Below, one piece after another: positions 1 through 16,740 of a DNA stretch of 64,000 bases. Made by a program: the position numbers and the translations under genes. Below the pieces are notes generated by a model. It had not been told where the DNA came from. It made no database searches and worked only from the letters and a program-made list of their open reading frames with translations. The first letter of the stretch is position 1; every line of letters starts with the position of its first letter. Origin of the DNA: Gonapodya prolifera JEL478 (lineage: Eukaryota; Monoblepharomycota; Monoblepharidomycetes; Monoblepharidales; Gonapodyaceae); the NCBI GenBank assembly GCA_001574975.1, contig KQ965737.1, positions 598,288 to 662,287 of the forward strand, read 5' to 3'.

Positions 1-547
1 GTTGGACTCTGGACGTTGTCCGTAATTGACACTGTCCACGGAGAAAAGGATCCCAAAGAGAGTCATAAAGGTGGGTTAGACAGCAGAACTTTTAAACTCA
101 AATTGCGTCACGAATTGGCAACACGACAAAGGTTCTCTGTTGGACTGGACATTGACCATTTGGGGCGAAGGATCTTCCTCCAGCACCAAGCCTTCAATAA
201 CCTCCACGACTTCCTTGGCAACGCCAACGACGTTGCCGTCCCCAACCACAACATCGACACCTTCAGTGGAGCCTGCTCCACCGTCTAAAGGATTGGCTCC
301 CGGTGCCATTTTTGGCATTGTCCTCCTAGTCGGAGTACTTTTGGTTGGTGGTGTTCTCGCATTCCGATGGTTCCGCCGGCGCAGAGAACACAGTGACTTG
401 TATCAATTCCAAGAACTTGGCACAGCAGATCCGGATATCGACGGTGCCTTTTTCAGCGACGATTTTGCGAATGACTTTGGTACCAAAGGTACCGATCTGG
501 ATGATTTCCTTGATGAGGACGATGATGAAGACACTGCTCTTCGCTAG
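1..547 (+). CDS. C-terminal part of a single-pass membrane glycoprotein (5' partial)
   Basis: The window opens inside this gene. The readable frame runs from about position 140 to the TAG at 545-547. It shows a Ser/Thr/Pro-rich stalk, the kind of region that is O-mannosylated in fungal cell-surface proteins. One strong membrane segment follows (AIFGIVLLVGVLLVGGVLAF), flanked on the inside by a basic stop-transfer cluster (RWFRRRR). The short cytoplasmic tail is very acidic (DLDDFLDEDDDED). Upstream of about 140 the frame is unclear and an intron is likely. The topology suggests a type I surface protein, perhaps a wall sensor or lectin-like receptor, but the ectodomain lies outside the window and no family can be named. 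The next gene follows on the same strand after a short gap. Confidence 0.65.
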
Positions 548-686
548 AACTCCTTAAAACGTTAGGAGTGTAGAAAAATAGTATAAAGTGGAATGCCAAC
601 TTCCAAATGGAACTCTGAACACCTTCCCCCCTCCATTTCATCGGCGCCAATACACCGAATCACGTTTCTGGTCGAATCTCGTTGTG

Positions 687-3600
687 ATGAATCCATTCTC
701 ATCCCCAACCGGGTCCCGAGCTCAGAGTAACACCACAACCCCAGCCTCTTCAACCGGAAATTCCCCCCTCCTGCATCGAAGAACCGTTTCAGGAACATCT
801 TTTCAGACACAGAACTCGTCGCGATATCGACCGGATGGGCCTCACTTGCGCCAAGCAGGCACAATGAAATCTTCCCCCGGACAATCCCCTTATTCGCAGG
901 GAATAACGGATGTCCGTTCTGATAGGACATTATCGGCTGCCAAAAGTCCATTTTCACACGATAGTGACCACGTTTCGGTCAAAGCTCTTGCAAATGCCTT
1001 TCAAGCTTCCAACCCTTCGAATCAACCACGCTCTTTGTCCACCAAAACTGATTCGCGCACCAATCCGACCTCTCCCGAGCTTCAAAATCAATACAATGGA
1101 TTATCCACGGGTAGCGCGGACTCTATGGGGCGTGGCATACCACAGAATGGATATTCACGGAGAGAATCGTCCCCACCACAACAGTACACGCCAGACCCCA
1201 GCAGTATTCGCCAATTAAACCGAAGTAGGAGTAATGGGTCACGGTCGCGCTATGACCGCAACGCCCCAAAGGACGTCGTTCGAATTGATGGTCACGTGAA
1301 CCCAACCAATCGGCCAACATCATCCTCTGGTGCACTTTCGCTTACTTTAGGCCAGGACATCTCGGTTCAGACTCAGGTTGTGGGACCTCCGCGTGATTCA
1401 TCCGTTTCAACTCCGAGTGCGGTGAATCCTGCCAATCCCTTCGCCGACACCGTGGCAGTTGAACGAGCACGCGCTAGAGCCACAATTGGTGGGCGTAGCT
1501 GGACAGGGGAAATGGACAACTCCGAACAGAGCTTACAACCGCAGAATCCTTTCGAGACGCGGGGGGAAGGAAGCACACCGACCCGGCGCAACGATTCAAC
1601 GCTGAGCGGAACACAGAATCGGCAAAACAATCCATTTGAACGTCCCATTGCGTTCGAGGCTCGGTCACCACACTCCACCACGTCATCTACCCCGCCAACA
1701 CCATTCATGTTGTATCCTCTGGCAAACTCGACACCAACGTTACTATCAGCTCAAATGATGCCGCTAAGCCCTCCTGGCCAGCTGCCATCGGCTGGGATTC
1801 CCGCTTTGCCACCGCGGCCAAGATCCAAGTCCATGTCTCCAGTAGTTCACTCAGGAATCAGAACGAATGGAACAGTGACTGCGATCCCTTCTCCCGCTCT
1901 TACAACGCGGGCGACTTTCAACGCACCTGCACCACCTCTCCCCCCACGAACACCACAACAAATTGCCACATCTGCAAGAACTGGAGCTCAGTCTGAGATT
2001 AAAACATCGGCGTATGCGACTATCAGGGATGAAGAGGACGAATTGATGGGGTCGCAGCGGCGAGGCCAAACTATGTTGGAGATTGGAAGATCGTCGACGG
2101 AGTCCTCCTTGATTTCGGGTTCGCCCACAGTTCTGAATCAGCAAGCACCACCTCCATTTTCCCATCCAAAGTTCACGCAGTTTACTTCCAGGCGTCCGCC
2201 CGAAATGCGCCCGGCCTGGCCTCCGACACCAAAAACACAGCCTGTCCGTGCCTGCGCGGCGTCTAGTTGTTCAGGTGTTGTTGCAACTGCATCTGATAAA
2301 GTCAGATTGTACTACGCTCTTAGGGCGGCTGTCAATGGCTCCACATCTGACAAACGCAGCATCGATCTGGGACTACCGAAAGAGAGGGATAATCGACCAT
2401 CATGTCTCGCTTTTGCTGATCATCCAGAATCTGCTGGTCGGGGCCGTTACCTCTGGATAGGAACTGAGAATGGTGATATTGTCGTGGTCGATGCACTGCC
2501 TGCAGCGCGTAGTGAACCTGTTGTGGACCGACGAGCGCGAAGCACCACTGCAGGAATGAATAAAATTGTAGGCCTTGGGCAAATCAAGGTGGATGGCTGT
2601 GAGGTGAAGGGCATGTACGGAGTTTGGGATGCCGGCAACATTACCATTTTCATGCCCGAAGGAGATCGTGAGCCGCCCAAGGCTAGCGGAAGAGTACGGT
2701 CCTTTCGTGGACTTCCTTACGTAAAGCACGTTTGCGCTAGTGGAACAGACTTATGGTGTGCGACTGAGAGTGGTGTGATAGAAGTGTACAGACCACCGCC
2801 GGACGATGGAGAACACTCATCCACGAACACGGAAAAACCCCGCTCCGCACAAGGAACGTCAGCCTTGGCGCAGTTCAAATTGGATAGATTGAAGATACCA
2901 GCAGGTTTGACCGGTGCGATCGACGGAATTGCTGCAGCTCCAATGGTAGGACTCGTAGTATCTGGTCACAGATCTCAAACTCTCGGCGGCGTGATATGTG
3001 CATGGGATGCAAATTCAAGGACTGCGTTGCGATGTGTACGGGTCTGCCAAGGGTGGTGCACGGCGATTTGTGTGCCACCTGGTACCGATCGTATTTGGGT
3101 GGCTGGCGCGGATAAACGGGTCTACGTTTTGCGGCCACATGCAGAGTCAGGGATGGACTGGGATGCCGAAAAGGTTTGGGAGCCAGAAGGAGGCGAGGTC
3201 AGGGCATTGATTTCGGACGAAACGGACCCACGTCACGTATACTCGGAGAAAGAAGGATTGATTGCGCCGCCCGCAGTGGCTGCTGTCTGCGGAGATGGAT
3301 TGGTGAGAGTGTGGGATGGTTGGTGCACAATGGATGCGGTGGACAATGGTCTGCGCGCAAGAGAGAATTTGTTTGCCTCTTACTCCACCTTGCGTGTATG
3401 GGTGGGCTCTTTCAACGTAGATGCTTTTCGCCCCGCGGAGCTTGGAAGCGGTTCTGATGCACGCTTCGCTGAGGGGTGGCTTCGCGATCACCTTCCATCG
3501 GATTGGGATGGTGCACCCCCAGATCTCGTTATATTCGGCCTACAAGAAGTGGTTGACTTGTCGAACACTTCTGTGCAAGCGAAGAAGTTTTTCCAGGGGA

Positions 3601-4729
3601 CAAAACGCGGTGTACACGAGGAGTCTTCTTCCGAAGGGGGAGGGAAGTACAGAGGGTGGCGCGATAAATTCTCCGATGCATTATGGGCTGTTTGGCCAGA
3701 CGAAGGTTTTGAGGCGGTCGATGGTACTGGCCTAGTTGGACTTTTCTTGTGCGCGTTCGTCCGCCGAGCAGTGAAAGGGAAGGTTTGGGAGGTCTCCGTC
3801 GACTCGACCAAAACCGGGATGGCGGGTGTCCATGGGAACAAGGTGCGTGCCGCTCGGCCCCACTGAGGCGTTGGCGCTGTGAATTGATACAGTTGGTGTC
3901 AGGGAGCTATTGCCGTTCGTCTGCTCTTCGAGGACACTTCGTTGGCGTTTTGCAACGCCCACCTTGCAGCTCATGCAGAAAACACCCCTGCTAGACTGAA
4001 GAATGTCGTATCAATCGTTCGAGACAGTGAATTCCCCCTCCCAGGTGGACGAGGGAATGGACAAGACACCGGTGGTATTGCCATTTCGTTCATCGGAGGA
4101 GGTGATGGAAAAGCTCTGATGGATCACGAAAATGTGTTCTTTTTTGGTGATCGTGAGTTAATAACGAGGATCCCTTCTTTTGCTGTTGCTGAGATGTCGT
4201 TCCTCCAGTGAATTTTCGAATATCGCCCGATATGGCTGTTCCTGGAGACCCGTATATCTTCTCACGAGAAAGATGCGAAGAATTGATACGAAATGAGAAT
4301 TGGGGGGCTTTGCTTGCAAGGGATCAGCTTGATCGCGAACGAAGACAGGCTCCCACGATCGAGTCCCCCCTTCGGTTCTTTGACGAGGGAGAACTCAATT
4401 TCGCACCGACTTTCAAATATGATGTTGGTAGCGATGTTTATGACACCTCGGAGAAACGAAGAATGCCCAGCTGGTGTGACCGGGTGAGTGACGATCCAAC
4501 ATTTGGGCCCCAGTCCGGCTATTTGACGTACTTACTTGAACAGATCTTGTTCCGAGGATCTCACATTAAGTTGCGCACGTTCGCGCGACACGAATGCCGG
4601 ATATCTGACCATCGACCGGTTTGTGCAGCTTTCGAAATACGGTCTAAGCGACTGGATCGGGCAGCCATGAGCACAGCCTACGAGACGGCAGAAAAAGAGC
4701 AGCAACAGCGGAGGCGCGATCATTTGTAA
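687..4729 (+). CDS. Inositol polyphosphate 5-phosphatase with N-terminal beta-propeller and NPF motifs
   Basis: Four exons: 687-3842, 3903-4152, 4209-4483, 4544-4729 (1288 aa). The last intron is 60 bases with no in-frame stop, so it can be mistaken for coding. Splicing it restores PSWCDRILFRG, the family signature. The first ~520 residues are disordered, Ser/Pro-rich, and contain several NPF tripeptides, a motif that binds EH domains of endocytic proteins. Residues ~540-900 look like a WD-type propeller. The C-terminal third is the 5-phosphatase (Mg-dependent endonuclease fold): WVGSFNVDAF, FGLQEVVDLS, HGNKGA, CNAHLAAH, FFFGDLNFRI, SDHRPV. It should remove the 5-phosphate of PI(4,5)P2 or PI(3,4,5)P3 at membranes or actin sites. 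An in-frame ATG at 588 would add 33 residues; 687 is preferred because what lies between does not look like protein. Confidence 0.88.
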
Positions 4730-5512
4730 ATATGTTCATACATTATTTAGACTCAAATTATGATGATGATGATTCAGCCAAAATACGGTTAACGTTCGTG
4801 CTCTTTTGTGAACAAACTCGCCTCAACTATATCCCACAGGTTTCATTGGCGCATACGCTGATTTGTAACGTCCTCCCTCTGGTTACCATGCTCAAGCTTA
4901 ATCGTCTTCTGCTGCTGATGGCCGCGAAGTCTGATGGTGGGAGGGAGTGGGGACTGGGGCGGCATTGGCAGAGATGACCTTCTTTCAATTCAGCAAACTG
5001 GCAAGCGTCAACCGTTCCTCCCCTTCGCTGTCAGCACTTGGCGAAAACCACTGTACTTCCACACAACGAATGCCGAGTCCCATTCGTTCCCCTTAGGATT
5101 GCCATTGGCTCCCCTTCTTCCGCTTTAGGTCATGCAGGCACTGTCCGCCGTGCAAATCTCTGCTCATTTCCTTCCCCTTACTTCTTTGCTGGCAGTCATT
5201 CGGCCATTCAAAGCCAACACGAGTCAGTTTCATTTGCGTCTTGTCTGAATAACCAGGTTCGCTCTTGTCTTGAACTTGTTTGATTCCGCGAGAAGCTCGT
5301 CTGCCCCACTTGATGTGTCGTGTTCCATTTGATTCCGGTGAGTGAGGTGTGGATGTGCATCCGCGCCCGCTCCAGAGACGTCTCTTGGCTCAGCTGCGCC
5401 ACGCGCGATGGGAGGGAGAAGCGGTAATGGGTGCGCTGTCACGTTATGTGCACCGCTCGGTATGCTCTTGCTGCGGTCACTCGCTGTCTCCAAACGGTTT
5501 GAAAGTGGAATC
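4730..5512. other. Intergenic region
   Basis: No gene seen. It holds the 3' end of the 5-phosphatase gene, a short TGATGATGATGAT run near 4758, and presumably the promoter of the Luc7-like gene. Confidence 0.5.
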
Positions 5513-6918
5513 ATGGCGGAATGGATGCGGTGAGCATGCTGATTGTCATGGCTTGCTCCACATGCACCTCTTAAGTCGTCTCGCGACTTCCATTCTCCAT
5601 GTTCACATCGAAAACGTCGCATACATCGAAATGCAGAAAGCAGGTGTGTTCCCGTGATTTCAGGAGTACAGTTATATATTCGAAGCAGTGTACTCACCTT
5701 TATTCTCTACGTGGAAAGTTGGAGGAGCTCATGGGGGCTGAAGCGCTGGGTGAGTGCATTCACCTAGTTTACCAGTTCCACACAAATGAGCGTCTCCTTT
5801 TTTGCTGGACCCCAATCCGTGCAGGACGCACACCGCAAAATATCAATTTCGATGACGCGAAAGTCTGTCGAGATTTTCTATGTGGGATGTGCATTCACGA
5901 CTTGTTTACGTGAGTGTTCACTGATGTTGAAAGGCAGCTTCCATTAAATTTCAACTCTAATCGTTTCTCAGTAACACCAAGTCCGACCTCGGGCCGTGCC
6001 CCAAAATGCACGCGGACAAGTACAAGATTCAGTACGAGGCAGCGCTCAACAACCCAAACCAACCTCACCCCGGTTTTGATCACGAACATCTTCGAAGCTT
6101 GGAAGCCTTTATTGGCGATTGTGATAGGCGGATTCACCAATCGAGATCGAAGCTGCTTGTGGTTAGCGGTGAAGATCCGCGGGCAGTCGAGCTGATGCGA
6201 GCCGCCATTGAAATTACAGAAGCTGTCGAAAATCTCGTAGCGGAAGTTCAACGCGCAGGTATGGCATGAGCTCGTTTGAAGGTGGTTCTCTCCATCCATC
6301 ACGAATCCGATGTCGCAGGTGAAGCAGCTGACATTTCTCGGTGCCTGAGCCTCTTGGAAGAGATTGACCGTCTCAAGAAGGAGAAGATGGAAAAGGATGC
6401 CGAATTACGTGCTATCAATCGCGGACCGATTTCGCAACAAAGCAAACTCCGTGTATGCGATGCATGTGGGGCACACTTGAGTGTTTATGATAGTGACAGG
6501 CGACTTGCTGATCATTTTGGTAAGTGGCCACTGTTGTTGGTGATTCTCTGCTGGATAATTCAAAGATCGCAACATCATCCAGGTGGAAAGCTCCACATTG
6601 GATATGTTCGACTTCGGGAACGAGTCGACGAACTTCGCAAGAAAATCGGTGCGTCCATGCCATCAGATCGTGGAGGGTATATGGACCGTGATCACGGAGG
6701 GGGTGAAGAAAGGCGCTGGGACGGTGGTGGTGGTGGCTACCGTGGAGGTGGTGGATGGGGTGGCGGAAGGGGACGAGGAGGCTGGGGTGGTGGTGATAGG
6801 GGGTACTACAGGGGAGGTCGAGGTCGAGGTGGATACCGGTGAGAGAAACATGAATTTCCTTTTCTCGATCTTGCTCTAACCGCACTTTCAAGGGATGGAG
6901 ATGGATATCGCAGATATT
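5513..6918 (+). CDS. LUC7: Luc7-like U1 snRNP splicing factor
   Basis: Proposed exons: 5513-5529, 5664-5749, 5825-5909, 5972-6258, 6319-6519, 6583-6838, 6891-6918 (319 aa). Luc7 binds U1 snRNA and helps choose 5' splice sites. The family start is recognisable in MAEWMR, then KLEELMGAEALG, followed by a CCCH-type finger (VCRDFLCGMCIHDLF ... LGPCPKMH). A coiled coil comes next, then the second finger (LRVCDACGAHLSV with SDRRLADHFGGKLHIGY). The C-terminus is an RGG-type tail (GGGGYRGGGGWGGG), where most family members have an RS tail. The last intron joins GGYR to DGDGYRRY. Exon 2 is the weak part: the 19 residues between MAEWMR and KLEELMG have no family counterpart, so a different small-exon arrangement is possible. 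Confidence 0.85.
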
Positions 6919-7367
6919 AGTGAGAAATGAAAATGTAATTACGAACATATGATATGGTCGTGGTTTGGAAACCTGCTCTGAGGCAAACTTCCCAAGCCTT
7001 AAACGGTGAGGGTCCCGGGCTGTAGCCCTCTCTCGAAGCGGCAAAGATCAAACTTGACAAAGTTGATTCGATGGATTTGGTGTCGGGACTCTCAATTTCA
7101 TGGATGATACAGGAGCATGCGTGGATTCTTCCCGACGGGAACTGGCCCCTTCTGAACCGCCAGCGCGGCGAATCTCAAGCTGAAAGATTGAAAAAGAGAC
7201 GGAGAGCATTGTGGTTCGGGAATTTTCCGCCGTTTGGGGTGACTCGAAGTGGACGGAAATGTGTTGTGGGGCATGGCCATTGTTGAGCTTTCTAGTTCTT
7301 CTTGAGACGTTCTTCGAAATGATGCTTATGGGTACTCTCCTCTATATTCATTTGCCAGGATCGGAAG
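6919..7367. other. Intergenic region
   Basis: No convincing gene. Contains the Luc7 3' UTR and the upstream region of the USP7 gene. Confidence 0.45.
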
Positions 7368-11816
<4,449 letters not shown>

Positions 11817-11887
11817 AACCTGTATCCCGTTTGTTGTAGAGCACATTTTATCCGGTTCATTTCAATGCTTTGATGTGAAAGGTGCAA

Positions 11888-14350
11888 ATGGAGATCAATG
11901 AACGGCAGGGCCTGAGGGCCGTTGCCCTTCGAATGACAACTCGACAGATCGAGTCTGAAACAGCGCCGCCATCAGAGGCTACTGAAGGACTCAATCAACA
12001 GCCTTCGGTGCAGTCAATCGGCTCCGAAAATCTTCCAGTATCCTCCACGATTAAACGTAGGAAGAACAATCCCAACGCGAACGAATTGTCCGCTCCGTCC
12101 TGGGAAGCCGACAATCTCCTTGACGAAGTAACAGGGACATCCGAGCGTCTAATCGATGAATCGGCTGGAGCTTCAACCCACAGCGACATTCCTGCAACGA
12201 CAGTTGATGATATGCGATACACCTTCCTCACTCCTGGAATTCGCAAGGACCTCCCAAACATAGCCATACTCTCCTTTCTTTACTTACTTCAAGGGATTCC
12301 TCTTGGTGTCACGCTCGGGAGGTTAGCACTTGAATCACTTTGGTCCAAGAGATGAAACGTTGAAGCGTTTGGTCCCCCAATTCTCCACAGCCTCCCGTTT
12401 TTGCTCAAATCCCGCTTGTCGTTCAGCCAAATGGCCATTTTCTCGCTCGCTGGATATCCATACTCGCTCAAGCTTTTGTGGAGTCCGTTGGTTGATTCAT
12501 TGTTTTGGAGGAGCATTGGGAGAAGAAAAAGCTGGGTTCTCCCTGTACAAATCGTTACAGCGGCTGTTATGTGGTGGATTTCCTCGTGGGTTGACTCTGA
12601 GGTGGACGGGGTGAGTGAAGTATTTGAGAACGTGGAAAACGGACGCAATTGTCCCCCTCATACCCTGTTGTGGGAACGACTGGTGGAATGTCACTTGCAT
12701 TTAATCGGCTGGTATTGGTAAAACAATGAACGGATTAAATTTCCACGATTCGGATCCTCCCGATTGGAAGTGATATTGCAACCTTGTCTAATTTTGATTC
12801 GTTTCAACACCATTTGCAGCTACACCCCGATATAAACCTTTTGACGATCTCATTTACTTTTCTAGTAATGCTATCTGCGACACAAGATGTCGCGGTAGAT
12901 GGTTGGGCTATCGAAGCGTTGGCAAAAGGTTTGGACCCGAGTGACCTCCCTTGTTGCGTTCCTTTACAGAGACGAAGATTCTGTCACAGAGAACATCGAG
13001 TACGCCAGCACAGCGCAAACTCTAGGCCTAAGTCTGTATTCGTGGTGTCCTCGGAGTACGACTTTTAGTTAACATATTTTGTCACCACCCTACCTGTAGA
13101 TTCTGGCTACTTTCTCTCTTTTACCGTATTTCTCGCCCTCAATTCGCCGGAATTCTGCTCCCGTTACCTCTCCTTTCTGATGACGGACGGGAAAGGGGTT
13201 CTTCAACTTGGCTCTTACCTACGTTTCTGGTCCCTGCTTTACATGGTTGCCACAGCCTGCGTCAGCCAAGTACGAGAGCGAGAACCACTGGAAGTGGAGT
13301 CTGCGGCAGGAGTGTACGCAACTGTGTTGAGAATATCAAAAATGCCAAGTGAGCAACTGGTCTCTATGAAATTTTCGCAACATTTTTCCACATCCGTAAC
13401 TCTGTACAAACCACTTTTTAGATATGCTTGTCCTACTCGCACTTTTATTCATCTGCAAAGTCCCGTTCACTCTCAATGAATCTGTAACCGCCCTCAAACT
13501 TGTTGAGCTAGGGGTAGATCGCGATATTCTGGCTGCAGCAGTTTTGATTGACTTTCCGATTCAAGTGGTGGTTGGCGTTCTTGCTGCTAGATGGGCTGCT
13601 GGTGGTGGCGCATGGCGTACAGTAAGTTGCTTCACGAAGGTTAAGAGCATCTTTGGCTGGAAATTTATTTTATCAGTGGCTCAAAGCTTATTATGGAAGA
13701 TTATTCTTTGCTGGCGTGGGAGTTATTGTCGTTTGGGCATACCCGACTGGTGGTATCACCAATGTGAGGACCATCGAGTGAACATATCGATCCACGCGAA
13801 CCGCATCTCTCTTTCTGTTTAGAGTTACTTATCGATAGTTGTTGCAAGCTCTGTTATGAGCAGCTTTGTCAGGTAATTCTATCCGGGGCCACTTTACTTC
13901 TGAAATTTTGACCAAGACAGATTCTGTTGCAATGATTTAAGCACCGTGCAATTCGTTTCCCTTGGGTCATTTTTTGCCACAATTGCAGACCCTACCGTTG
14001 GCGGAACGTACATGACACTTCTCAACACTTTTTCTAACCTCGGTGGGACTTGGGCAAAACCCATAGTTCTTTGGCTTGTCGACTTTTTAACTGTGAGCAC
14101 TTGTATGGACTCGAATGGAAGTCTGGGACCTGAAGATGGACACGGGTGTGCGGTGAATGAGAGCGCGAAACTCGCCTGTTCTGAGTCCGGTGGATCTTGC
14201 ACAGTGGTCCGTGATGGATATTACGTGGTCGGTATTGCGTCAGTCCTACTGGGAATAGCTCTTCTTCGTTTTGCGATACGTCCGCTTGTAGAATCTGTAA
14301 ATGCGGTCCCGACGCACAAATGGGCGGTCCCAATACAACGGAAAAGCTGA
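11888..14350 (+). CDS. Acetyl-CoA transporter of the SLC33A1 (AT-1/ACATN) family
   Basis: Nine exons, 599 aa: 11888-12321, 12391-12610, 12820-12928, 12990-13031, 13100-13348, 13422-13621, 13677-13763, 13823-13872, 13942-14350. The family moves acetyl-CoA into the ER/Golgi lumen for lysine or sugar acetylation. A ~110-residue hydrophilic N-terminus precedes about 11-12 membrane segments. Diagnostic stretches are FLYLLQGIPLG, SLKLLWSPLVDS, SATQDVAVDGWAIEALAKEN, LGVDRDILA and DPTVGGTYMTLLNT. The Cys-rich lumenal loop CSESGGSCTVVRDGYYV matches CKKLGGSCVTALDGYYV of the human protein. Exon 4 is only 42 bases and is fixed by alignment (ENIEYASTAQTLGL). The start at 11888 is the first ATG in frame; 11933 is an alternative. 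Confidence 0.93.
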
Positions 14351-14610
14351 AAAACTCAATAACTGAATGTCGGTCACGTGACCTGGCACCAAAAAAACAC
14401 ACGACCGCAGTAAAGTTGTTCACATCAGGCGACTGTCTCCCTGCCGGTGAAATCTTTAAGTGCTCTGTGCAGGACTGATTGATATCGTTCAGCCCGCGCT
14501 TTGTTGCTCCTGTGGCGATTCTTTCTTGAGGCAACTTCCACTTTGGTCAACATTCGAATATCTTCCTTGACCAGGAATCTGCTCTTCTTTCTTCTCTCTT
14601 ACGTCCTTAC

Positions 14611-16384
14611 ATGCTCTCTGGTATGGAAATTGCTCAGAATCCTATGCCAACACACAATGGTGGTCAGGACCCCTTGCCGTCGGCAAGTCCTTCAATTCCT
14701 AAAACGCAGTTCGATGAGCTCTCTGGCAACCTGAGCACCTCACCTCTTGCGGGAGTCCCAGTTCCGGGAATGCCAGGCGTGGTTGTTATACCCCGCCAAC
14801 AGCCTCTGGAAACGAATCGTGACAGGTCTGCCAGAGGACCTAACCCCCGCAAGATATTTGTCGGCTCGGTCTCCGATAAAGCAAGTGTGCCGGAATTGAA
14901 AAGTCTGTTCAGCAAGTATGGCCAAATACTTAATCTGGACTTGAAAATTGGTTTCGCCTTCGTTGTAAGTCTTCTCGTGAAATCTGCTCTCTTTCTCGGT
15001 CATACGGACTGTCGGACGACTGAAACCAAGTCCCCCTGTGGAGTGCAAAAGACCTTTCATTGTCCGGATGATTCCCATAAGCAATCGTGGAGTCTCTCAA
15101 GGACCTTGAACTAATAACTCTCCCGTTATTCTCTCTAACAATGACTGCCACATCTCTTGTCAGGAATTTGAGGAGGCTCGCTCGTGTGAGGAGGCTATCA
15201 AAGATTTAAATGGTCATGAGTATTTGGGGACACGCTTGAAAGTTGAGATGTCCAACTCCGAGCGCTCCGCTGGCGGAGGGGGAATCACGAACTACCGCCC
15301 TAAAGGCACTGTCGAAGATACTCCTTGTTTCAATTGTGGTAAATTGGGTCACTGGGCTCGGGAGTGGTGAGTTGTTGGACATTTGAATACTTCGATTTCG
15401 CTTACATGGGTCACTTCTTAGTCCGTCGGGTGATCACAACGCTTTGGCCGGTAACGGTCGTCTTCGCTCCCCACGAGATCGATCCGGACATACTCCTGAT
15501 GGATCCTATTCACGAGACAGGCCACGTGACCCTCATGGCCGCAGGGGCGATCCGCGAGACTATGAGCGTTTCGATGATCGTGAGCTTTCCCGGGGACATC
15601 CACCACCGCCTTCTCGTCCTCGTGATCCTCGCGACTATGATCGATTTACTGCGGAAGAGCGTGAGCGCGAACGTGAACGCGACTATATCTATGCCAGGGA
15701 GCGCGAATTACGAGAGCGCGAATTCCTCCGTGACAGAGAGCGTGACAGAGAGCGTGATTATCTCCCGCCACCGCCACCACGTCGCTTAGACGACCCATAC
15801 TATGATCGTGACCGTCTGGGTCCTTCCCGTGATGCTTACTACGACCGCGAGCTTGCTCGTGATCGCCTGGTTTCTTCGTCTCTTCGGGATCCCTACTATG
15901 AACGTGACCGGGAGCTCGCACGTTTGCCTGAACGCGAATTTCCAAGGGACCGATACGAAGATGCAATCTACGAACGTGAAAGGGAGCGCTTATTGGCTAG
16001 GGAGAGGGAGCTGGTTCCCGTTGGTAGCAGGCGATACTCTCCTGGTCCTTTGGCTGACTACGACAGGCTCGCGGGAAGGGCCAGGTCCAGAAGTCCCGGG
16101 CGGTACAGTGCAAGCAGGTGTGAATTATGAGGTCTCACATGGCATTAAACTGCCACTGAATGCACCATTACATCTGTAGAGAGTTACCTCCTCGCGGCTA
16201 TGAACGTGACTACGCTCCTTTGCCTCCGTCGGGTTATTCTACGTAAGTACATACTGAATAGAGTTCGCAATGGAACATTTAGCTGATTTGCTTCGACTTG
16301 TTTAGTCGGCGATCTCCCCCACCCCCCTCTCGCCGTGCGACCGGAAGAAGGACTCCATCGCCGGTTGCCAGAATTCGGCGTTGA
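14611..16384 (+). CDS. SR-type splicing protein: RRM, CCHC knuckle and RS-like tail
   Basis: Five exons, 464 aa: 14611-14964, 15164-15366, 15422-16117, 16180-16242, 16306-16384. After ~90 disordered residues comes one RRM with RNP2 (KIFVGSVS) and RNP1 (LKIGFAFVEFEE). A zinc knuckle follows (CFNCGKLGHWARECP). The remainder is rich in Arg-Asp/Glu and Arg-Ser dipeptides (many RERERD and DRERDRE units), ending RTPSPVARIRR. The order RRM-CCHC-RS is that of SRSF7/RSZ22 splicing factors, although the tail has more RD/RE than RS. It should bind exonic enhancers and recruit U1/U2 components, and phosphorylation of the tail is the usual control. It is the second splicing factor in the window. Confidence 0.88.
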
Positions 16385-16673
16385 TTGGATGGAAATCGGC
16401 TGTACAGGAGGGATGACTCTTCTTTGTTCGACTGACAGGTCATTCGAATCAAATCGGGAGGATTGCACTTTGCCCTTCTAAAGCCTTTGCTCTTCCTATG
16501 CTTTTGTGACTTCGTCTGCCTTGCTTCTGTCGGTGCAATGGTTTCAGTTGGACACTCTCCTGTCTGCGCCTGTTCTTGCCTTCTGCAGCCTCTTTGTCGC
16601 CCCCCTCTTTTTAATGATCAAACTGGTTTCATTTCTTTGGTCACAATCTGTGTAGTGAAAACATGCCCCAAGC

Positions 16674-16695
16674 AAAAAAAAAAAAAAAAAAAAAA
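16674..16695. repeat. Poly(A) tract
   Basis: A run of 22 A residues between the convergent SR-protein and KDM5-like genes. It may be a simple homopolymer or the scar of a retroposed sequence; no element is visible beside it. Confidence 0.8.
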
Positions 16696-16740
16696 GAGAG
16701 TCAAAAGATTATGATACATGTGTTTACATTAGTCCCGTCA

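Noticed and set aside
4484-4543. Reading VSDDPTFGPQSGYL as part of the 5-phosphatase
   Set aside because: It splits the conserved WCDR-ILFRG motif; the stretch has GTGAGT and CAG borders and is a 60-base intron.
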